64,000 nt of DNA, from assembly GCF_014643735.1 (NCBI RefSeq), contig NZ_BMKA01000001.1, positions 806,001 to 870,000 of the forward strand, written 5' to 3'. The position numbers were made by a program, and so were the translations under genes. Under the pieces are notes generated by a model that was not told the DNA's origin, searched no databases, and was given only the letters and a program-made list of their open reading frames with translations. Positions 26,062 to 33,377 of this stretch are shown piece after piece. Position 1 is the first letter of the stretch. The number at the start of each line of letters is the position of its first letter. This DNA comes from Neptunicoccus cionae. GTDB taxonomy: Bacteria; Pseudomonadota; Alphaproteobacteria; Rhodobacterales; Rhodobacteraceae.

Positions 26062-28629
26062 GTGTCAGAGCTGTTTGAAACACCGCAACTGGGCGCATTG
26101 GCCCGCAAGCTGGCCGAACAGGGCGCGACTTACGGGCGGGCGGTAGATTCCAAGCCGTCAGAAACAGAACGTGAGGTATCGGACCAAGACATCGCAATTG
26201 TCGGCCTGTCCGGTCGGTTTCCACAGTCAGATTCTGTAGACGGGTTTTGGGACAGCCTGTGTCAGGGGCGCGATCTGATCTCGCGGTTCGATCGGTCTGA
26301 AATGGAGGACGCCGTATCGCCAGCGGACCGCGCCAAGGCGAATTATCGCACGGCCCGTCCGGTTTTAAACGATGTGGATATGTTCGACGCCAAGTACTTT
26401 GGCATTCTGCCCAAAGAGGCCGCTCTGATGGACCCGCAAGCTCGGGTGTTCCTTGAAATTTGCGTTCATGCACTGGAAGATGCAGGCCTTGATCCGCAGC
26501 GCACGGAAGCGGCAATCGGTGTCTTTGCAGGGGCCAGTTACAGCACTTATATGCTGGCCAATATCCTGACCGACAGCGCGGCGCTGACGGATTTCACCTC
26601 GCAGTTCCAGCTTGGCAATTATGCGGCGTTCACCGGCAATATCGGCGACAGTCTGGCGACACGGGTGGCGTATAAGTTGGATCTGAAAGGTCCGGCAATT
26701 TCGATGGGAACGGCGTGTTCAACCTCGCTGACCGCGATTTCGCAGGCCTGTGTGTCTTTGCGCGCGGGGCAATCGGATGTGGCCTTGGCGGGGGGCGTCT
26801 CGATCACCTTCCCCCAGAAAAGGGGCTATTTCAGTCAGGACGGCGGCATGGCGTCGGAGGATGGCACCTGCCGCCCGTTCGATGCGGCTGCCAATGGCAC
26901 GGTGTTTGGTCACGGGGCTGGTGTTGTGGTGCTGAAACGCCTGTCGGACGCGCTGGTAGCAGGGGACCGGATTTACGCAACCATTCGCGGTGTCGGGATC
27001 AACAACGACGGGGCAGACAAGCTCGCCTATACCGCGCCATCTGTGAACGGTCAGGCCGAGGCGATCCGGCGCGCCCACCGCGATGCAGGTATTGATGCGG
27101 CCACTATTTCCTATGTGGAGTGTCATGGCACCGCGACGCCGCTTGGTGATCCCATTGAAATTCGCGGTCTCAGCACGGCGTTCGGTCCCCAAACGGCCAA
27201 CCGTTGTGCGCTTGGTTCGGTCAAAGGGAATATCGGGCATCTCGGCGCGGCGGCGGGTGTGGTCGGGGTGATCAAGACGGCCCTGATGCTGCACCACAAA
27301 AAGATCCTGCCGGTGGCAAATTTCACCAGCACCAATCCCGATATTGATTTTGAAGGCGGACCTTTCTTTGTGCCCGCAGGCTTGCAGGACTGGAGATGTG
27401 ACGGGCCACGGCGCGCGGGGATCAGTTCTTTCGGGATCGGCGGAACCAACGCCCATCTGGTTCTGGAAGAGGCACCGACGACAGGGCAACAGCCTGATGT
27501 CACTGCCCCGCAAATCCTGCCTCTGTCTGCCAAATCGCCCGAGGCTTTGGCTGAAATGGCTGCAGGGCTGGCGCAGGCCTTGGAAGCTGATGCACCGCCA
27601 CAACTATCTGATGCGGCCTTTACCTTGCAAGAAGGACGCAGCCGCTTTGACTATCGCGCTGCCGTGGTTGCCCGTACCACTGAGGAGGCCGCGGCTGCGC
27701 TGCGCAAATTGCCCGCTGTGAAAACCCGCACGCCTTTGGATGCGCCGGGGGTTTTGTTCATGTTCGCAGGGCAGGGATCGCAGTATCCCGGTATGGGGCG
27801 CGGGCTTTATGAAACCGCGCCAGAGTTCACCCGTTGCATTGATCAGGGCGCAGAGATTTTGCAGCCGTTGATCGGGCGCGACATTACCGAAATTCTCTGC
27901 CTCGCGGACGTGTCGGATGAAACCGCCGCGCAGGCCTTGCGCGATACCCGTCTGACGCAGCCTGCGTTGTTCCTGATCCAATACGCCAATGCACGCCTGT
28001 GGCAATCACGCGGCGTGCATCCGGCTGCGATGATCGGCCATTCTGTGGGTGAATCTGCCGCTGCCGCGATTGCCGGCGTGTTTGATTTTGAAACCGGCCT
28101 GAAGATGATCGCGAAACGGGGCCAGTTGATGCAGGATCAGCCTGCGGGCGGGATGTTGTCTGTGCGTGCGACGCGCGACGATCTGGAACCGTTCCTAACC
28201 GATGGTCTGGACCTCGCTGCGCAGAACGCGCCGACGCTGCAGGTTGTTGCAGGGCCGGACAGCGCCCTTGATACGTTGAAGGACAGGCTCGATGCGGCGG
28301 GGCTGGCGTCAAGCCGGTTGCACACATCCCATGCCTTCCATTCGGCAATGATGGATCCGGTCGCAGAGGCTCTGGCCTCTGAATTCGCCGCTTTCCAGTT
28401 TAACGCACCCCGAATCCCTTACGTGTCCTGCGTCACAGGGGACTGGATCACCCCCGCTCAGGCGGTTGATCCGGCTTATTGGGCGGCGCAGGCACGAGCT
28501 TGCGTGAATTTTAAGGCGGGCATCCGCACCGCCACACAGGATAAGTCTGCCGTATTGCTGGAGGTGGGCGCAGGGCGCACGCTTTCCGCCTTTGCCGCGC
28601 AGACTTTGGAGCGCTGGCGTGCCGCTTGA
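26062..28629 (+). CDS. Type I polyketide synthase, KS-AT part (truncated at both ends)
   Basis: Open frame of 855 codons. It begins inside the last helix of an acyl-carrier domain (LFETPQLGALARKLAEQ), so the natural N-terminus is missing; the GTG at 26062 is only the first usable start. A complete ketosynthase follows (residues ~43-470; Cys219, His355, His393), then a complete acyltransferase (~560-845; Ser661 in GHSVGES, and HAFH at 757-760, the malonyl-CoA pattern). The frame then stops early: the sequence shifts to another frame at about 28600, with a short stretch of linker missing. The KS and AT could still fold, but the multidomain enzyme is broken. Confidence 0.85.
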   Translation: MSELFETPQLGALARKLAEQGATYGRAVDSKPSETEREVSDQDIAIVGLSGRFPQSDSVDGFWDSLCQGRDLISRFDRSEMEDAVSPADRAKANYRTARPVLNDVDMFDAKYFGILPKEAALMDPQARVFLEICVHALEDAGLDPQRTEAAIGVFAGASYSTYMLANILTDSAALTDFTSQFQLGNYAAFTGNIGDSLATRVAYKLDLKGPAISMGTACSTSLTAISQACVSLRAGQSDVALAGGVSITFPQKRGYFSQDGGMASEDGTCRPFDAAANGTVFGHGAGVVVLKRLSDALVAGDRIYATIRGVGINNDGADKLAYTAPSVNGQAEAIRRAHRDAGIDAATISYVECHGTATPLGDPIEIRGLSTAFGPQTANRCALGSVKGNIGHLGAAAGVVGVIKTALMLHHKKILPVANFTSTNPDIDFEGGPFFVPAGLQDWRCDGPRRAGISSFGIGGTNAHLVLEEAPTTGQQPDVTAPQILPLSAKSPEALAEMAAGLAQALEADAPPQLSDAAFTLQEGRSRFDYRAAVVARTTEEAAAALRKLPAVKTRTPLDAPGVLFMFAGQGSQYPGMGRGLYETAPEFTRCIDQGAEILQPLIGRDITEILCLADVSDETAAQALRDTRLTQPALFLIQYANARLWQSRGVHPAAMIGHSVGESAAAAIAGVFDFETGLKMIAKRGQLMQDQPAGGMLSVRATRDDLEPFLTDGLDLAAQNAPTLQVVAGPDSALDTLKDRLDAAGLASSRLHTSHAFHSAMMDPVAEALASEFAAFQFNAPRIPYVSCVTGDWITPAQAVDPAYWAAQARACVNFKAGIRTATQDKSAVLLEVGAGRTLSAFAAQTLERWRAA

Positions 28630-29051
28630 TTTTGCGGATGCCGGACCACGGGGCGTGCGCCGTGTCTCGCTGCCGGGCTATGCGTTCCAGCGCAAACGGC
28701 ACTGGGTGACACCTGAACCGGTGCAAACCCTTGCCGCCCCACAATCCACAGCAGCCCAACCGACTGCCCCCCTGAGTGAAACAGTAAAGAGTGATCCGGT
28801 CATGACCATGAATGCAAACGTTTCCCCTGTTCCGCGCACCGAGCGTTTGCGTGGCGAGCTTATGGCCCTGTTGTCGGACCTTTCGGGGGAGGATCTTGGC
28901 CTTGATGAAGTGGATGTGACCTATCTGGAACTGGGTTTTGATTCACTTTTTCTGGGGCAGGTGTCACAGGCGTTATTGCAAAAATATGATGTAACCCTGA
29001 CCTTCCGCAGCTTACTGACGGAATTCCGGCAATCGCCGATCTGGCGGGCAA
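28592..29051 (+). pseudogene. Polyketide synthase fragment: AT tail and acyl-carrier domain
   Basis: This is the continuation of the KS-AT gene in a different frame. It opens with the post-AT linker (RRLWSAGVPLDFADAG, then VSLPGYAFQRKRHWV) and carries one acyl-carrier domain with the phosphopantetheine serine in LGFDSL (codon at 28943-28945). After LLTEFRQSP the homology ends abruptly near 29042, and the aminotransferase homology starts near 29050 in a third frame. The missing part is the end of the carrier domain, the linker and the first portion of the aminotransferase. Confidence 0.75.
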
Positions 29052-29078
29052 ACCGCCTTCGGCCACTCGCCCGAATTT

Positions 29079-32000
29079 GTGAGCCGTGCGGTAAAGGCGC
29101 AAATGGAGCGGGGCTATCCCATCGGCCCGCAATCCGAGATCGCAGGGGCCGTGGCGGAACGGTTCGCTCGTATGGTGGAGCACGAGCGTGTTACATTCTG
29201 CAACTCCGGTTCTGACGCGGTGATGGCCGCCATGCGATTGGCGCGATCCGTGACGGGGCGCGATAAGGTTGTGATCTTTGAAAATGATTACCACGGCCAG
29301 TTTGACGAGGTGCTGATCAAGGGCAACGCCCGTGGCAGTGCGCCTACGGCTTTGCCACTGGCGTCTGGTATTCCGCGCAGTAGCCTGTCCAATATGGTGG
29401 TGCTGCCGTATGGGGCCGAAACATCGCTCGACTGGATCAAAGAGAACGCCAAAGACATCGCGGCGGTCATTGTTGAACCGATCCAAAGCCGTCACCCCGA
29501 GATGCAACCCATTGAATTTGTGCGAGCTTTGCGTGAATTGACCAAGAACTCCGGTACAGCGCTGGTGTTTGACGAAGTGGTCACAGGGTTCCGCACACAT
29601 GCCAAAGGTGTGCAGGGTGAATGGGGTATTCAGGGTGATATGGCCACCTATGGCAAGGTTGTCGGTGGCGGTATGCCCGTTGGCGTGCTTGCAGGGGACG
29701 CGCGCTTTCTTGATGCGCTTGATGGCGGGTACTGGAGCTATGGCGATGACAGCAAACCGGAAGTCGCGCCGACCTATGTGGCAGGGACTTTCGTGCGTCA
29801 TCCACTGGTACTGGCGGCGGTTGATGCCACGCTGGAGCATATGGAGAACCACGGCGAGCGTTTGTGGAAAGACACTGCCGCGCGGGCGATCGGTTTGCGC
29901 AAACGGATGAACGCATTTCTGGTCAGTCGCGGTCTGCCAGAGCTGGTTACGGGCCATTCCAGCTGGATCGTCCTTAATGTCACCGGCTTTGATCCCCGCG
30001 CGACGCTGCTTTATCCGCTGATGCGCTTTGACGGGGTCCATCTGATGGACGGGTTCTGCGGCTTCCTGACAACCGAACACAGCGACGCCGAAGTCAACGC
30101 CGTGGCGGAAAGCTTTGAGCGTGCGGTGCGGACCTTGCAAGAGCAGGACATCCTGATCGGCGAGGGGAGGGTCACCGAGGTTCCCTTGGCTGTGCCTGCT
30201 AGACTCGCTGGGGACGAGACCTTCCCCCTGACCGAAAGCCAGCGCGAAATCTGGATGACTAACCAGCTCGGGGATAGTGCTTCGTTGTGTTTCAACGAAG
30301 GGGCTGTGCTGGATCTGGAGGGGCCGCTGGATGATGCGGCGCTAAGCTTTGCGCTTGACCAGATTATTGCGCGTCATGATGCTTTGCGTGCGGTGTTTGA
30401 TGCGTCAGGCAACCATTTCACGGTGCAGGCGCCATTCCATTTGCAGATAGAGGTCACAACTGCACCGAAAGGGGCATTTAATGAAACCCTTGCGCGGGTT
30501 GCCGATGAAGAGGCCCGTTATCCCTTTGATCTGACGGCACAGCCTGCTTTCCGCGCGCGGTTAGTTCAGGACGGGCAAGATAAGCACGGGCTGGTGCTGA
30601 CCGCCCATCACATCATCTGTGACGGCTGGTCCCATAACATCCTGTTTGAGGAACTCGCCGCCCTTTACCGCGCGCAAACCGGTGGAGCGGCCGCAGATTT
30701 GCCAGAGCCTGCGTCTTTCGCAGCCCACGCCCGCCGCGTGCAGAATATGGCGCCACGGTCCGAAACCCGCGCTTTCTGGGCGTCGCAATATCAGGATATT
30801 CCGTTCCTGCCTGAATTGCCTTGTGACCGACCACGCCCCCAACGGCGCAGCTTTGCCGGTGCAACGCTGACACGGTTCATATCCTCTGATCTGATGATTG
30901 CGGCGCGTAAGGCCGGGGCAAAACAGCGATGTACCTTGTTTGGCACCCTGTTCGGCGCGTTGCAAATCACGCTTGGGCGGCTGTCTGGCAGTAATGATGT
31001 GGTGATTGGTGTTCCCACCGGCGGCCAGGCCCAGCTTGAGAACCCGACCATGATCGGCCATGCGGTGAACCTGCTTCCGATCCGTGCCACAATCGATCCC
31101 GCGGCTACTGTTGCTGATCATCTCAAACGGGTGAGCGGAGCAGTCATGGATGCGTTTGATCATCAGGATTACACCTTTGGGACGCTGGTGCAGGACCTTA
31201 ACGTGCCACGCGCGTTGAACCGTTTGCCGCTCACGGAAATCCAGTTCAATCTTGAGAGCCTGCCGGAGGATCTGGATATGGGTGCTGTGCAGGTGAAGCT
31301 GGCCCCGAACAAGAAGGCCGGATCGAATTTTGATATGTTCTTTAACGTGGTGGAATCCAAGGACGGGCTGCGGCTCGACGTGGATTACAACTGCGATGTC
31401 TTTGAAGCGGGCACGATAGAACGCTGGATCGGCCATTTCGAGCACGTGCTTTGCAGCATTGCGACAGATACCGCGCTAGCGGTGCGGGATCTGGACCTGA
31501 GCACACCAATTGCGGGCGGTGCAGTAGATCAAAGCTACGCGGATTACGACCGCAGCGCCATGATCCAGACGTTGGTGGATCGTACTGCGGCGGTATCTCC
31601 CGATGCGATTGCGCTGGAGGACGGCACACGTCAGCTTAGCTACCGCGCATTGCAACAGAACAGCGATGCGCTGGCGGCCCATATTCAGACGCAGGTCGCC
31701 GGAACGGGTCAGCGGATCGGTCTGGTGATGGGGCGTTCTGTCGATATGGTTGTCGGGTTGCTCGCGATACTGAAGGCGGGGCATACCTATCTGCCGCTTG
31801 ACCCGACCCAACCCGAAGCGCGACTGAAGCTGATCCTTGAAACCGCCAAAGCGGCCGCTGTTTTGACCGATACGCCCGCGCAACTGGGTTACGCATCAGC
31901 GGCTGGTGCGGTTTTGATTGATGCGGCGTCTGCTACGGCGGGGGCTGTGCCTGCACAGGTGTCCCATGATCCCGAAGCCAGCGCCTATATTATCTTTACG

Positions 32001-33377
32001 TCAGGGACGACTGGCACGCCGAAAGGGGTGGAAATTCCGCACCGTGCTGTCGTGAATTTCCTGAACTCTATGGCGCAAAAGCCTGGTTTGGTGGCAGAGG
32101 ATACACTGCTGTCCGTGACAACGGTGATGTTTGATATTGCGGTGCTGGAATTGTTCCTGCCGCTCAGCGTGGGCGCAAAATGCGTCATTGCCAGCAAGGA
32201 ACAGGTTCTGGACGGTTTCGCGTTGGTGGATCGTTTGCAGCAGGGCGATATTACAGTCATGCAAGCAACGCCGACGCTGTGGGATATGGTGCTGGATGCG
32301 GGATTCGCGCCCCAAGCGGGCATGAAGGTGTTGGCAGGTGGGGAGCCTTTGCCAAAAGATTTGGCCGCGCGTTTGATGGCGCAAGGGGCAGAGCTGTGGA
32401 ACATGTATGGCCCAACCGAAACCACCATCTGGTCTGCGGTTGAAAAGGTAGCCGCAGACGAACCGATCACTATCGGCCACGCTATTGCCAACACCAGCCT
32501 TGTGATCCTTGATGCAAACGATAAACAAGTGCCGGTTGGCGTCACCGGGGAGTTGAATATCGGGGGGGACGGGTTGGCCAAAGGCTATCTCGATCGCGCT
32601 GACCTGACTGGGAAGGCATTTCGGAATGTGACCGTGAAGGGCACGTCAGAGCGGCTCTACCGGACAGGGGATCTTGCGCGCCAGACTGCTGCTGGCACGA
32701 TTGAGGTGCTCGGGCGGATTGATACACAGGTGAAGCTGCGCGGCTTCCGCATCGAACTGGGCGAGATCGAAAGCCGCCTTCGCGGTCTGGACGGTATCCA
32801 CAAAGCGGCCGTGGACGTGAAGACCCGCGCCAGCGGGGACCGACAGCTTGTCGCCTACATCGTCGCGGACGGTGGTGCGACGCCGGATGTCGGTGAAATG
32901 CGCCAAGGCCTCGCTGCGGTGTTGCCAAACTATATGGTGCCGCAGGCCTATGTGTCGCTGGACGCCTTGCCCCAGACCGCCAACGGCAAACTGGACCGCA
33001 AGTCGCTGCCGGACCCTGATACCGCGCCAGAGATCACGTCTGAACCAGTGGCGCGTGCTGTAACGGAGGCCAAAACCCCGACTGAAGAACAGATCCGCAA
33101 TATCTGGGAGAACGTGCTGGGGCGTGGGAATATCTCGACCACGGACACGCTTTTTGACCTTGGCGTTGATTCCCTCATGGTGTTCCGCATCGCGGCCCGT
33201 CTAGCCGAGGCGGGGTTGAACCTGCAAGCCAAACACTTGCTTGATCACCCAACCATCGCAGCGCTTGCCGCTTTTGCCGACAGCGCGAGTAAGGCGGATG
33301 CGCCCAAGGTTCCTGCCGCGCTATCTTTAAAAGACTGCCGCTATGGCGCACGTCGAACCGTGGGGATCGTACAATGA
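29079..33377 (+). CDS. Aminotransferase-condensation-adenylation-PCP nonribosomal peptide synthetase (N-terminus lost)
   Basis: Frame of 1432 codons; GTG 29079 is not a natural start, because aminotransferase homology runs a few codons further back to about 29050. Domains: glutamate-semialdehyde-aminotransferase-like AMT (residues ~1-370, PLP Lys193 in YGKVVGGGMP); condensation (~380-810, intact HHIICDG at 510-516); adenylation (~825-1315; FTSGTTGTPKG, NMYGPTETT, Lys in NGKLDRKSL); and a carrier domain with Ser1365 in GVDSL. AMT domains after a ketosynthase-ACP make beta-amino acyl chains, as in iturin-type synthetases. The A-domain pocket reads D-I-L-Q-L-G-M-I-W-K, one change from the published glycine code. 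It overlaps the next gene by ATGA. Confidence 0.88.
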   Translation: MSRAVKAQMERGYPIGPQSEIAGAVAERFARMVEHERVTFCNSGSDAVMAAMRLARSVTGRDKVVIFENDYHGQFDEVLIKGNARGSAPTALPLASGIPRSSLSNMVVLPYGAETSLDWIKENAKDIAAVIVEPIQSRHPEMQPIEFVRALRELTKNSGTALVFDEVVTGFRTHAKGVQGEWGIQGDMATYGKVVGGGMPVGVLAGDARFLDALDGGYWSYGDDSKPEVAPTYVAGTFVRHPLVLAAVDATLEHMENHGERLWKDTAARAIGLRKRMNAFLVSRGLPELVTGHSSWIVLNVTGFDPRATLLYPLMRFDGVHLMDGFCGFLTTEHSDAEVNAVAESFERAVRTLQEQDILIGEGRVTEVPLAVPARLAGDETFPLTESQREIWMTNQLGDSASLCFNEGAVLDLEGPLDDAALSFALDQIIARHDALRAVFDASGNHFTVQAPFHLQIEVTTAPKGAFNETLARVADEEARYPFDLTAQPAFRARLVQDGQDKHGLVLTAHHIICDGWSHNILFEELAALYRAQTGGAAADLPEPASFAAHARRVQNMAPRSETRAFWASQYQDIPFLPELPCDRPRPQRRSFAGATLTRFISSDLMIAARKAGAKQRCTLFGTLFGALQITLGRLSGSNDVVIGVPTGGQAQLENPTMIGHAVNLLPIRATIDPAATVADHLKRVSGAVMDAFDHQDYTFGTLVQDLNVPRALNRLPLTEIQFNLESLPEDLDMGAVQVKLAPNKKAGSNFDMFFNVVESKDGLRLDVDYNCDVFEAGTIERWIGHFEHVLCSIATDTALAVRDLDLSTPIAGGAVDQSYADYDRSAMIQTLVDRTAAVSPDAIALEDGTRQLSYRALQQNSDALAAHIQTQVAGTGQRIGLVMGRSVDMVVGLLAILKAGHTYLPLDPTQPEARLKLILETAKAAAVLTDTPAQLGYASAAGAVLIDAASATAGAVPAQVSHDPEASAYIIFTSGTTGTPKGVEIPHRAVVNFLNSMAQKPGLVAEDTLLSVTTVMFDIAVLELFLPLSVGAKCVIASKEQVLDGFALVDRLQQGDITVMQATPTLWDMVLDAGFAPQAGMKVLAGGEPLPKDLAARLMAQGAELWNMYGPTETTIWSAVEKVAADEPITIGHAIANTSLVILDANDKQVPVGVTGELNIGGDGLAKGYLDRADLTGKAFRNVTVKGTSERLYRTGDLARQTAAGTIEVLGRIDTQVKLRGFRIELGEIESRLRGLDGIHKAAVDVKTRASGDRQLVAYIVADGGATPDVGEMRQGLAAVLPNYMVPQAYVSLDALPQTANGKLDRKSLPDPDTAPEITSEPVARAVTEAKTPTEEQIRNIWENVLGRGNISTTDTLFDLGVDSLMVFRIAARLAEAGLNLQAKHLLDHPTIAALAAFADSASKADAPKVPAALSLKDCRYGARRTVGIVQ

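Noticed and set aside
28860-30140. Minus-strand reading frame of 426 codons opposite the aminotransferase domain
   Set aside because: The plus strand encodes recognisable AMT motifs; the minus frame has shadow composition and no motif.
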